A stretch of DNA of 43,885 nt, taken from the NCBI GenBank assembly GCA_002307185.1, contig DBTT01000049.1, positions 11,097 to 54,981 on the forward strand, read 5' to 3'. The stretch's first letter is position 1. Each line of letters starts with the position of its first letter. Of the stretch, positions 34,273-42,640 are shown piece by piece. The position numbers were made by a program, and so were the translations under genes. This DNA is from Bacteroidales bacterium UBA1309 (GTDB lineage Bacteria; Bacteroidota; Bacteroidia; Bacteroidales; Dysgonomonadaceae). The notes below the pieces were generated by a model, which made no database searches, had not been told where the DNA came from, and saw only the letters and a list, made by a program, of their open reading frames with translations.

Positions 34273-34305
34273 AAGCAGGCTGGATGGTGTACATTCAGCC
34301 TGCTT
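34273..34305 (+). terminator. Hairpin after the MarR-controlled efflux operon
   Basis: AAGCAGGCTG (34273-34282) pairs with CAGCCTGCTT (34296-34305). The stem continues inward with GATG/CATT including one G-U. It lies 33 bases after the tolC-like stop. No U-run follows, so strength as an intrinsic terminator is uncertain. Confidence 0.6.
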
Positions 34306-34434
34306 GAGTTATGTTGAGTAGGGAATCAGCTTGAAAGATTCGAGCTTAACCTATTCACAAAAGGTGCATACCTACGGCAAGCGATGCTTCCCATATGCTA
34401 TTCTCTACAGGGCGAATATCCCCGAACGGGATTT

Positions 34435-34644
34435 CTTTGACAAACTGTGATAGATTTTTAACCTACTGTACAACCTTTTTAACCTACTGTACTGCCACTT
34501 TATCCAACTGTGATGCCTTTTTAATCTACTGTACAATCTTTTTGGTCAACTGTAATAAACCTTTGATCTACTGTGACGCCACTTTGGCAGATTGTGGTGC
34601 ATTTTTAATCTACTGTATAATCTTTTTGACGTACTGTGATGAAA
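34435..34644. repeat. Ten-unit degenerate 21-base tandem array (array 2)
   Basis: Ten units with an exact 21-base step. ACTGT (once ATTGT) falls at 34444, 34465, 34486, 34507, 34528, 34549, 34570, 34591, 34612 and 34633, with no indel anywhere. A typical unit reads CTTTNATCTACTGT followed by seven looser bases; most units begin with a run of three to five T. A plus-strand frame from 34395 to 34772 is open through the array and would encode Cys-containing heptads (FLTYCTT, FLIYCTI and variants), but I do not believe it is a gene. Apart from this array and the three hairpins, the 34241-34812 gap holds nothing I can name. Confidence 0.85.
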
Positions 34645-34725
34645 TTTCATCAATTACAGCATGGATGTCTCAATCTTATTCGTATAGGTCTTCCGCAAAT
34701 ACGACTGGGCGATTAAATAGAAAAA

Positions 34726-34758
34726 CTCCCGCTTGGTTTCTATCTTGCCAAGCGGGAG
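34726..34758 (-). terminator. Terminator after valS
   Basis: CTCCCGCTTGG (34726-34736) pairs perfectly with CCAAGCGGGAG (34748-34758) around an 11-base loop. On the minus strand five T follow. It lies beyond the 27-base hairpin, 55 bases after the valS stop. Confidence 0.8.
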
Positions 34759-34774
34759 CTTCGTGTTATTAGCA

Positions 34775-34801
34775 GGTCGGACAACTTCGAGTCATCCGAC
34801 C
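34775..34801 (-). other. 27-base conserved hairpin, copy 2
   Basis: On the minus strand GGTCGGATGA, loop CTCGAAG, TTGTCCGACC: ten pairs including two wobbles. Compared with the copy at 20467-20493, pair 3-25 changes from G-C to T-A, pair 9-19 from C-G to G-T and pair 8-20 from T-A to T-G, while the loop keeps CTCGAA. It lies 11 bases after the valS stop. Confidence 0.7.
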
Positions 34802-34812
34802 AATAATCTCTT

Positions 34813-37431
34813 TTATTTCTGAGCCTTCAACGCCTCAATGCTCTCACGCAAAGTCGCAATCTTGCTTTCGGCATCGGCTTGCTTCTTGCGTTCGTTTTCC
34901 ACTATTTCGGGTTTTGCATTCTGCACAAAACGTTCGTTGCTCAATTTTTTCACCACCGAATTCAAGAACCCTTCTTGGTAAACAAGTTCCGCCTCCATTT
35001 TTTGCAATTCGGCTTCCACATCCAGTTTCTCGTTCAAGGGAATCGCAAACTCGATAGTTCCCACACGGAAGCTAACGTCTCCTGGCTGTTTTTCGGTCGC
35101 TTTTTCAATGGCGGACAAGTTACACATCTTGGCGATGGCAGCGTCAAGAGCATCGTCATGGACACCTAACACGTGCATTTGCAATTCGTCCTTGTTAGGG
35201 ATATTCTTCTGCATTCGAACGGTACGCACACCTGCAATGATCTCTTTCACCACTTCAAAGTCGCCCAACAATTTGCCATCATATGCTTTCACTTGTGGCT
35301 GCAAAGTCACCATAATGCTTTCGCCTTCGCCACGTTCCTTGAGGGCTTGCCACAACTCTTCGGTGATAAACGGCATAAACGGATGGAGCAAACGAAGCAA
35401 GGCATCGAAATAACTCAAAGTGGCCTCGTAGGTAGCACGGTCGATTGGCTGTTGATAAGCCGGTTTCACCAACTCCAAGTACCAAGAAGAAAATTCGTCC
35501 CAAAACAGTTTGTAAACCATCATCAAGGCTTCCGAAAGACGATATTTGGAGAATAAGTCTTCCATCTCCGCCACGGTTTTTGCCAAGATACTATCAAACC
35601 AGTTGATGGCGATCTTTGCCGTTTCGGGCTGTTCAATGTCGGCCACCTCCCATCCCTTCACGAGGCGGAAAGCATTCCATATCTTGTTGTTGAAGTTGCG
35701 TCCTTGTTCGCAAAGCGCATCGTCAAACGGAATATCGTTTCCGGCAGGAGCGGTCAGCAACAAGCCCATGCGCACACCGTCGGCACCGTATTTCTCCATC
35801 AATTCGATGGGGTCGGGCGAGTTGCCCAATTGCTTGGACATTTTGCGTCCCAGCTTGTCACGCACAATCCCGGTGAAATATACATTCTTGAAACAAGCTT
35901 CTCCACGGTATTCGTAGCCCGACACAATCATGCGGGCCACCCAGAAAAAGATAATGTCCGGCCCAGTGACCAAGTCGTTGGTCGGATAATAATATTGTAT
36001 GTCTTTGTTTTCCGGATGATTGATGCCGTCGAATACGGAGATCGGCCACAACCAACTGGAGAACCAGGTGTCGAGGCAGTCTTCGTCCTGGCGCAAATCT
36101 TCGGCTTTCAGACTTGGATTTAATTTTTGGGCTTCCTCCAAGGCCTTTTCAGCACTTTCAGCCACCACCAATTTTCCATCGGGCAGGTAATAAGCGGGTA
36201 TTTGATGCCCCCACCACAATTGACGGGAAATGTTCCAGTCGCGGATGTTTTCCATCCAGTGGCGGTAGGTGTTTTTGAATTTTTCGGGTACAAACTGGAT
36301 GGTGTCGTTCATCACGGCATCCAAAGCAGGTCTGGACAAATTCTCCATCTTCAGAAACCATTGGGTGGAAAGTTTCGGCTCGATAGGCACATCGGTGCGT
36401 TCGGAGAAGCCCACCTTGTTGGCGTAAGCTTCCACTTTATCGAGCAGTCCGGCATCTGCCAAATCCTTCTCTATCTGTTTGCGCACCTCGAAACGGTCTA
36501 TGCCGGCATACTGCGCACCATTGTCGTTGAGCGTGCCGTTGTCGTTGAAAATATCGATGGAAGGCAAATTGTATTTTTGTCCCAGGGCATAGTCGTTCAC
36601 ATCGTGAGCCGGGGTCACTTTCAAGCATCCGGTACCAAACTCGATGTCCACGTAGTCGTCTTCAATAACCGGAATCACCCGGTTAATCAGCGGAACGATT
36701 ACTCTCTTCCCTTTCAAATGTTGATTCTTCGGGTCGTTTGGATTGATGCACATGGCCGTGTCACCCATGATTGTTTCGGGGCGGGTGGTAGCCACAATGG
36801 CATAACCGTCCTCTCCCTCAATTTTATAGCGTAGGTAATAAAGTTTCCCTTGATGTTCCTTGTGAACCACTTCCTCATCGGAAAGTGCGGTGAGAGCCTG
36901 CGGATCCCAGTTCACCATGCGCACTCCACGGTAAATAAGGCCTTTGTTGTAAAGGTCAACAAACACTTTGATAACGCTTTCGGAACGTTTTTCATCCATC
37001 GTGAAACAAGTCCTGTCCCAATCGCAGGAAGCGCCCAGCTTTTTCAATTGCTCGAGGATAATTCCGCCGTGTTTGTGTGTCCATTCCCAAGCATGTTCTA
37101 AGAACTCAGTGCGGGTCAAATCGTTCTTTTTGATTCCATCCTTGGCGAGCTTGTTCACCACCTTGGCTTCGGTGGCAATGGAAGCGTGGTCGGTTCCCGG
37201 CACCCAGCAAGCATTTTTCCCTTGCATCCGTGCGCGACGTACCAGAATGTCCTGGATGGTATTGTTGAGCATGTGTCCCATGTGTAGGATTCCGGTCACG
37301 TTAGGCGGTGGAATCACGATCGTGTAGGGTTCTCTCTCATCTGGTTCGGAGTGAAACAAGTTGTGTTTCATCCAATAGGCATACCATTTGTCTTCTACTT
37401 CTGAAGGATTGTATTTGCTTGCAATTTCCAT
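34813..37431 (-). CDS. valS: Valine-tRNA ligase
   Basis: Charges tRNA-Val with valine. The 872-residue class I synthetase has HMGH at 50-53 (the HIGH motif, in PPPNVTGILHMGHM), the CP1 editing domain with ATTRPETIMGD near 214-224 that removes mischarged threonine, and KMSKQ at 530-534. An anticodon-binding helical domain follows, then a C-terminal coiled coil (about 805-870) that is typical of ValRS. The ATG at 37431 is preceded by a perfect TACTTTTG box about 20 bases away. It stands as a single gene, followed by a 27-base hairpin and a strong terminator. Confidence 0.98.
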   Translation of the reverse strand: MEIASKYNPSEVEDKWYAYWMKHNLFHSEPDEREPYTIVIPPPNVTGILHMGHMLNNTIQDILVRRARMQGKNACWVPGTDHASIATEAKVVNKLAKDGIKKNDLTRTEFLEHAWEWTHKHGGIILEQLKKLGASCDWDRTCFTMDEKRSESVIKVFVDLYNKGLIYRGVRMVNWDPQALTALSDEEVVHKEHQGKLYYLRYKIEGEDGYAIVATTRPETIMGDTAMCINPNDPKNQHLKGKRVIVPLINRVIPVIEDDYVDIEFGTGCLKVTPAHDVNDYALGQKYNLPSIDIFNDNGTLNDNGAQYAGIDRFEVRKQIEKDLADAGLLDKVEAYANKVGFSERTDVPIEPKLSTQWFLKMENLSRPALDAVMNDTIQFVPEKFKNTYRHWMENIRDWNISRQLWWGHQIPAYYLPDGKLVVAESAEKALEEAQKLNPSLKAEDLRQDEDCLDTWFSSWLWPISVFDGINHPENKDIQYYYPTNDLVTGPDIIFFWVARMIVSGYEYRGEACFKNVYFTGIVRDKLGRKMSKQLGNSPDPIELMEKYGADGVRMGLLLTAPAGNDIPFDDALCEQGRNFNNKIWNAFRLVKGWEVADIEQPETAKIAINWFDSILAKTVAEMEDLFSKYRLSEALMMVYKLFWDEFSSWYLELVKPAYQQPIDRATYEATLSYFDALLRLLHPFMPFITEELWQALKERGEGESIMVTLQPQVKAYDGKLLGDFEVVKEIIAGVRTVRMQKNIPNKDELQMHVLGVHDDALDAAIAKMCNLSAIEKATEKQPGDVSFRVGTIEFAIPLNEKLDVEAELQKMEAELVYQEGFLNSVVKKLSNERFVQNAKPEIVENERKKQADAESKIATLRESIEALKAQK

Positions 37432-37450
37432 ATTTCATTGATTTGACGTG

Positions 37451-37458
37451 CAAAAGTA
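37451..37458 (-). promoter_or_regulatory. -7 box for valS
   Basis: The minus strand reads TACTTTTG, a perfect TAnnTTTG, with no clear TTG at the -33 distance. The leader is only about 14 bases, so there is no room for a T-box type leader. Confidence 0.5.
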
Positions 37459-37678
37459 TAAAAAAAGTGGGAAAAACGGAGCCGTCCAGTGTCTGAATAT
37501 GCCAATTTAATGTATAGGAGAACCAAGAAAAAAAGGATGTGTTCACCTTTTAGTTATGTCAAATTTTGCTTGCTGCATTTGTCAAAAAACGATTAATGAA
37601 AAAAATGCCAGTGCTTTTTTAACAATCAAATACCCATTATTGGGGATAAATGTTCCTAAAAATAGTCATTATTCGTGA

Positions 37679-37709
37679 TTGCAGGGAGTAGGATTGTTCA
37701 ATAATTTTG
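37679..37709 (+). promoter_or_regulatory. Upstream promoter of the siderophore operon
   Basis: TTG at 37679-37681, a 20-base spacer and TAATTTTG at 37702-37709, a perfect -7 box. The leader would be about 165 bases. Just upstream, CCC-ATTATT-GGG at about 37633-37645 is a weak inverted repeat. No sequence matching a Fur box could be identified with confidence in the 37432-37882 gap. Confidence 0.5.
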
Positions 37710-37810
37710 CACTGTAGGTTATGCGGATCCTGAATACAGAATAGTTCTCGGCGAATGCGTCCAGTTTAGCATATTTTTATATTTCCCCTTAGCAAAATGC
37801 CCTGATCTTC

Positions 37811-37818
37811 TACATTTG
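37811..37818 (+). promoter_or_regulatory. Second, proximal -7 box of the siderophore operon
   Basis: TACATTTG is a perfect TAnnTTTG, but the -33 region has no TTG. The leader would be about 58 bases. Both boxes could be used, or one may be a chance match in AT-rich sequence. Confidence 0.4.
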
Positions 37819-37882
37819 CATGCTGCACCCCAAACTATTTATTTGCTTATTTTTTAATTAAATAATAATATTCTAAACAGTT

Positions 37883-40237
37883 ATGAGAATTAGTACAAGG
37901 ACTCCATTCAGGTTAAGCCTGACAATCCTATTTTGCCTGCTTGCTTCATTGAGTTTCGCTCAAACGGCAACTTTAGTAGGCAAGGTTGTGTCTTCTTCCA
38001 ATGATTTACCCATTGAGTCGGCAACCATTTCCATTAAAGGCAAGAATACAGTTACAAGCACCGATCAAGAAGGTAGATTTTCGATTTCAACACAAGCCGG
38101 AAGCACAACCTTGGTTTTCACTTTTCTAAATGCCCAGCCTATCGAAAAAAAGGTAAATGCTGAAGCCGGCAAAAAAACCGACATGGGAACAATAAAGCTT
38201 GATGTGAAAGAGAACGAACTGAGAGAAGTGGTCGTGGATGGAATGATCCGCAAATTTGCGGAAAAGAAATCGGATTATGTGGCTCGCATGCCTTTGAAGA
38301 ATATCGAAAATTCACAAGTTTACACCGTGGTCCCTAAAGAACTCTTGCAAGAACAAGTGGCTGTGGATTTCCGCAATGTGCTGACTTCCGCCCCGGGGGT
38401 TTCTGCAGCCTCTTTAGGCGTTGGGTCTGGTGGAACTGGCTATTCGATGCGCTTGCGCGGATTTGCAGGAGCAGATGGTGCTGGTTCTATCCGTAATGGG
38501 ATGGCAACCAACTTTGTTTCGCTTTCAGATCCGGCCAACTTGGAAAGCGTTGAGGTCATAAAAGGACCCTCAGCTACATTGTTTGGAACGACACTGATTT
38601 CTTACGGTGGACTTATCAACCGCGTCACAAAAAAAGCATACAACGGCAAAGGTGGTGAAATAGGACTCTCTACCGGAGCTTGGGGGCTGGGACGATTCAC
38701 CTTCGATTACAACACTCCCCTAGACAACACAGGCAAGGCTCTCTTCCGCATCAACACGGCCTTGCACAAAGAAAACACTTGGCAAGACTATGGCATCAAC
38801 AAAACATTCATGGTGGCGCCAACTTTCACTTATCAAGCATCAGACCGCCTAAAATTGACTGTAGATGCAGAATATTTCAATTCGAATAGAAATACCACTT
38901 ACGTAAATTTAACCGCTTCGGGGTTAACTAACATAAATCAGTTGGCATGGAACTGGGATAAGTCATTTGCATCAAACGATGTGACAAGCAAAGCGGAGGT
39001 GCTGAATATATTCGGCGAAGCAAAATATACACTATCAGACAAATGGATATCACAAACCCTTGTTTCTTACGCACGCACCGATAACAATGCCAACTATTTG
39101 TTCTTGGATGTTTCAAGTGCAGACAGCCTTACTCGCAGATACATGCACATTCCAAGTATCTTTACAACTCAGCAATTGCAACAAAATTTCAATGGAGATT
39201 TAAAGATTGGCTCCATCCGCAACAGGATGCTTGTCGGATTTGATTATACCAAGCTAACAACTGTAGATACCCGCATTACCCTTAGCAGCTATGATGGCAA
39301 GAAGTTGGCGATTCAAGGAACAGCAGTGCCCGTGTATGAAGATGTTTATAATACCAAACTGGCGAGTGCCTCCACCAGGGCTAGCAGGCGCTTTACCAGA
39401 ACATACAGCGCATACATTTCTGATGTTGTGGATATAACAGACCGGCTGAATGTAATGGCCAGTGTTCGTTTCGATCGATTTGACGATGTCCAGAACAGCT
39501 ACATTCAATCTTCTTGGTCTCCAAAATTTGGTGCCGTTTATCAGGTTCTCAAAGATAGAGCATCTGTATTTGCCAATTACATGGACGGATTCCAAAACAA
39601 AGGGCCCGCTGCAGCGGATACGGCAGGAACAATAAAGGCATTTAAACCCGAACATGCTAAACAACTCGAAGCCGGTATCAAGCTGGAGTTTTTCGGACGG
39701 AAACTAAGCAGCACAATCAGCTACTACCACATCAAGGTCAACGATCGCATCCGTTCAGTGACAGCACCCACAGGATCTGCAGTTTCCACCTACAGCGTTC
39801 AGGATGCCACGCAAAAAAGCGAAGGATTCGAAATAGACTTGATTGCCAATCCCATCGATGGCTTGCATATTATTTTGGGATACGGATACAACGACAATAA
39901 ATTTATCAAAGGAGCATACGACGGAAAAAGAGACTTGGGAACTCCAAGGCAGATTGCCAACTTTTGGATAAGTCACAGACTTGCTTCAGGGCCATTGAGT
40001 GGATTTGGAGTTGGATTTGGAGGAAACTTTGCCAGCAGCAGCTACCTCAATTCGACCTACTATTACACCATGCCGGGTTATGGAAAACTCGATGCAACCG
40101 TTTTCTACGAAAAATCGAATGTCCGTTTTGCGGCAAAGATCAATAATTTGACCGACAAGCGTTACTGGCTGGGAGATTATTATGGAGAAGTGCAAGCTCC
40201 GCGGCAATTTCTGGCAAATGTAACCTTCAAGTTCTAA
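37883..40237 (+). CDS. TonB-dependent siderophore receptor
   Basis: A 784-residue outer-membrane receptor importing an iron-siderophore by TonB energy. Order: signal peptide to about residue 26 (ending SFAQ); a carboxypeptidase-like regulatory Ig domain about 28-115 (TLVGKVVSSSNDLPIESATISIKG in outline), a usual Bacteroidota addition; the plug, about 130-260, with NVLTSAPGV, SMRLRGF and LESVEVIKGPSATLFG; then a 22-strand barrel ending in the terminal Phe (LANVTFKF), with NLTDKRYW near the end as in ferrichrome and pyoverdine-type receptors. Downstream esterase and PepSY genes support a siderophore ligand, but which one is unknown. Confidence 0.92.
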   Translation: MRISTRTPFRLSLTILFCLLASLSFAQTATLVGKVVSSSNDLPIESATISIKGKNTVTSTDQEGRFSISTQAGSTTLVFTFLNAQPIEKKVNAEAGKKTDMGTIKLDVKENELREVVVDGMIRKFAEKKSDYVARMPLKNIENSQVYTVVPKELLQEQVAVDFRNVLTSAPGVSAASLGVGSGGTGYSMRLRGFAGADGAGSIRNGMATNFVSLSDPANLESVEVIKGPSATLFGTTLISYGGLINRVTKKAYNGKGGEIGLSTGAWGLGRFTFDYNTPLDNTGKALFRINTALHKENTWQDYGINKTFMVAPTFTYQASDRLKLTVDAEYFNSNRNTTYVNLTASGLTNINQLAWNWDKSFASNDVTSKAEVLNIFGEAKYTLSDKWISQTLVSYARTDNNANYLFLDVSSADSLTRRYMHIPSIFTTQQLQQNFNGDLKIGSIRNRMLVGFDYTKLTTVDTRITLSSYDGKKLAIQGTAVPVYEDVYNTKLASASTRASRRFTRTYSAYISDVVDITDRLNVMASVRFDRFDDVQNSYIQSSWSPKFGAVYQVLKDRASVFANYMDGFQNKGPAAADTAGTIKAFKPEHAKQLEAGIKLEFFGRKLSSTISYYHIKVNDRIRSVTAPTGSAVSTYSVQDATQKSEGFEIDLIANPIDGLHIILGYGYNDNKFIKGAYDGKRDLGTPRQIANFWISHRLASGPLSGFGVGFGGNFASSSYLNSTYYYTMPGYGKLDATVFYEKSNVRFAAKINNLTDKRYWLGDYYGEVQAPRQFLANVTFKF

Positions 40238-40322
40238 AGTTAAGCAAAACAAGAAATTTTCTCACAATGTGCCGCATACAGCTTTTCCTCCAAAACTGTG
40301 TCGGCACATTTCTCATGATAAA

Positions 40323-41408
40323 ATGTCAAAGCGAATGAAAAGTTTCCTCTCTCTAATCCTACTTTCTTTCTCGATGTTGGTGTCTGCACAAGAATCTATT
40401 TCGATTGGCAATAAATATTCGATATATTCCGAAGTGTTGGGTGAAAACCGTCCGTATTGGGTGTGCCTGCCGGCTATGTACAACAATCCGGATTACGGAA
40501 AAGCATCCTATCCTGTTATTTACCTGCTCGACGGAGACACCAATTTTACAACGATGGTTGCCATTCAGGATCGTTTTACCAAGGGAATGTACTGCAATAT
40601 GCCCGAATGCATCATCGTGGGAATACCTAACACCGACCGGACACGCGACATGACGCCATCGAAATCAGAATTGATCCGCGATGGAAAACCCCTATTCAGC
40701 AACAGTGGCGGAGCAGAAAACTTCACTAATTTTCTTACCAAGGAATTACGCAACCGCATTGATTCTACCTTTCGGACTTCGGGCTACAACCTTTTGGTCG
40801 GGCACTCTTTCGGCGCCCTTTTTGCCATCAACACCTTGCTTCACCACTCCGAGGCTTTTCATGCTTACGTGGCTTTAGATCCCAGCCTTTGGTGGGACAA
40901 TCGAAAGGTTTACTCGGAAGCAGAAAAGATCTGGAAAACAAAACAATTTCAAAAGCGAAATTTATTTGTCGCCATGGCAAAAAACGAAGACCGACCAGAT
41001 GATACGCAGAAACACTCGGCCACCATCCATCAATTTTGCACGGAAGTGTTGCCATCCTCTCCTCGAAATGGGTTAACGACGGCTTGGAAATACTACGAAG
41101 CTGAAGACCATGGAACAGTGATCTTACCCGGAGTTTATGATGCCATGCGTACTGTCTTCGAAGGCATCGAACTGCCTGTAAAACAAATCCCCAAGAATCC
41201 GGGTCTGATTAAAGAACACTACAGGAAGCTTTCCGAGAGACTTGGATTCCACTTCATTCCAAGTGAAACAATGGTGGACAACATCGGAAAATATGCACTC
41301 TCCATCGAAAACAAAAAAGGAGCCAAAGCTATTTTTGAATACAACCTGAAGAATTATCCCGAGAGCAAAAATGCCCTCAAAAGCCTTTCATTAACTGAGG
41401 GCTATTAG
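40323..41408 (+). CDS. Exported alpha/beta-hydrolase, ferri-siderophore esterase-like
   Basis: A 361-residue hydrolase of the Fes/BesA (esterase D) type. The frame opens at 40269, but ATG 40323, or 40335 twelve bases on, places a signal peptide (MKSFLSLILLSFSMLVSAQ) at the N-terminus, so the enzyme is predicted periplasmic or exported. The nucleophile is Ser162 in GHSFGALF and the likely catalytic His is His263 in AEDHGTV. YPVIYLLDGD and WWDNRK are conserved blocks of the family. Between a siderophore receptor and a PepSY protein, it probably cleaves ester bonds of a tri-catecholate siderophore to release iron; a generic acyl esterase cannot be excluded. A short tetratricopeptide-like tail is possible after about residue 310. 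Confidence 0.85.
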   Translation: MSKRMKSFLSLILLSFSMLVSAQESISIGNKYSIYSEVLGENRPYWVCLPAMYNNPDYGKASYPVIYLLDGDTNFTTMVAIQDRFTKGMYCNMPECIIVGIPNTDRTRDMTPSKSELIRDGKPLFSNSGGAENFTNFLTKELRNRIDSTFRTSGYNLLVGHSFGALFAINTLLHHSEAFHAYVALDPSLWWDNRKVYSEAEKIWKTKQFQKRNLFVAMAKNEDRPDDTQKHSATIHQFCTEVLPSSPRNGLTTAWKYYEAEDHGTVILPGVYDAMRTVFEGIELPVKQIPKNPGLIKEHYRKLSERLGFHFIPSETMVDNIGKYALSIENKKGAKAIFEYNLKNYPESKNALKSLSLTEGY

Positions 41409-41455
41409 TTGTTGGCTCGTAACCGCCCTAAAATTCAATTTAAACATCCATAGAA

Positions 41456-42553
41456 ATGATTAACAAGAAAAAACTGATTCACTGGCTGCATCTTTGGCCG
41501 GGCTTAATTTCCTCCATAATCGTCCTTGTTGTTTGCGTGACGGGGACTATCCTTGTTTATTCCGATGAGATCATGGAACTTTCGGCTGGCAAAGCCCGCT
41601 ATGTAGAAAAAGTTTTACCAAACAAACTCCCTTCGGAAGAACTTGTGAAAATCGCTGTTGGCTCTGTGAAAGGAGCTAGGCAAGCCAGTTACATGGTCGC
41701 CTTCCGCGACCCCTCCCGCAGTGTTCGTTTCAACGTATTCAGCAGGGAAGCCGGCTTGTTTTTGGTGTATCTGGACCAATATTCCGGCAAGGTTCTGAAA
41801 GTGGATAAAACCATTTTCTTTTTCTATACCACGGCGCATATCCACGATTCGCTTTTCTTGGGAAAAACGGGGCAGTGGATTGTGGACATTGCCACCATCA
41901 TTTTCCTAATCGAGATAATCACCGGAATCGTACTTTGGTGGCCTAAAAAATGGAAGAAGTCGGCTATCACCATCAAGTGGAATGCCCCGTGGAAAAGGCT
42001 CTCTTTCGATATGCACCGCATATTCGGGATATATGCCTCCGTGATCTTGCTGATACTCATTTCCACGGGATTGATAATCGCTTTCGAACCATTGAAAGAT
42101 GCTACAATCAAATTTCTGGATGGCGAGGATGCCCACCACTGGGAGCATTCTGTGAGTAAGGATTATAATCCGTCCACTGCACGAATCGCGATCAACACAG
42201 CTTTAAGCGAAACCTTCGAGAAGTTTCCCGATAAGAAAGAGATAAAAATTGCCCTTTGGGAATACGAATCTTCCCCGTTTTTCTTGCTGGCGGCCACCAA
42301 CCGTTCTGCCTTGAAAAGTGCCGAGAGCCCCGAGCTTATTTATATCGACAGGCGATCGGGCAAAATCAACGACAGCGTGCCACAATCCGTAATAAGGGGC
42401 GAAAAGATAGATAATATGGTATGGATGCTCCACATGGGGAACTGGATGGGGCCGATAGGTAAGTTCCTCACTTTTCTCGGCGGGCTGATCGCTTGCCTGC
42501 TCCCCATCACCGGATTCTACATCTGGTGGAACAAAAGGACACGACGGAAGTGA
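41456..42553 (+). CDS. PepSY-associated membrane protein, siderophore reductase-like
   Basis: A 365-residue inner-membrane protein with four transmembrane segments: about 14-36 (after HWLHLWPG), 140-162, 188-210 and 327-350. Between them are PepSY-type periplasmic regions. His residues recur at the membrane borders (HWLHLWPG, HIHDSL, DMHRIFG, MLHMGNW), the arrangement used to hold two hemes in FoxB/FsrB-like ferric-siderophore reductases. I expect it to pass electrons to the periplasm and reduce Fe(III). It lies 47 bases after the esterase and ends the three-gene operon. The XusC protein of Bacteroides xenosiderophore uptake is of the same PepSY class, but that system has a lipoprotein in place of the esterase. 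Confidence 0.88.
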   Translation: MINKKKLIHWLHLWPGLISSIIVLVVCVTGTILVYSDEIMELSAGKARYVEKVLPNKLPSEELVKIAVGSVKGARQASYMVAFRDPSRSVRFNVFSREAGLFLVYLDQYSGKVLKVDKTIFFFYTTAHIHDSLFLGKTGQWIVDIATIIFLIEIITGIVLWWPKKWKKSAITIKWNAPWKRLSFDMHRIFGIYASVILLILISTGLIIAFEPLKDATIKFLDGEDAHHWEHSVSKDYNPSTARIAINTALSETFEKFPDKKEIKIALWEYESSPFFLLAATNRSALKSAESPELIYIDRRSGKINDSVPQSVIRGEKIDNMVWMLHMGNWMGPIGKFLTFLGGLIACLLPITGFYIWWNKRTRRK

Positions 42554-42572
42554 CCAATTTCAGGTCAACTTT

Positions 42573-42604
42573 TATGTTTTTCTGATGCGAAAGGACTATT
42601 TTTG
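42573..42604 (+). promoter_or_regulatory. Promoter of the second aldose-epimerase gene
   Basis: TATG at 42573-42576 (one off TTTG), a 20-base spacer and TATTTTTG at 42597-42604, a perfect -7 box, followed by the ATG at 42641. It shows that this gene is not simply the end of the siderophore operon. Confidence 0.6.
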
Positions 42605-42640
42605 CATCAAACGACAGAAAACCATAATCAACCAACGAAT

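Noticed and set aside
34395..34772. Open frame of 125 codons with Cys-containing heptads (FLTYCTT and variants) across array 2
   Set aside because: The frame results from a 21-base period, which keeps any stop-free unit open. It runs on through the valS terminator to the edge of the 27-base hairpin, has no promoter or signal, and hydrophobic Cys heptads match no family I know.
37432..37882. Fur box or other iron-regulated operator upstream of the siderophore receptor
   Set aside because: Looked for an inverted repeat near both -7 boxes; only a weak CCC-ATTATT-GGG was found, too short to call.
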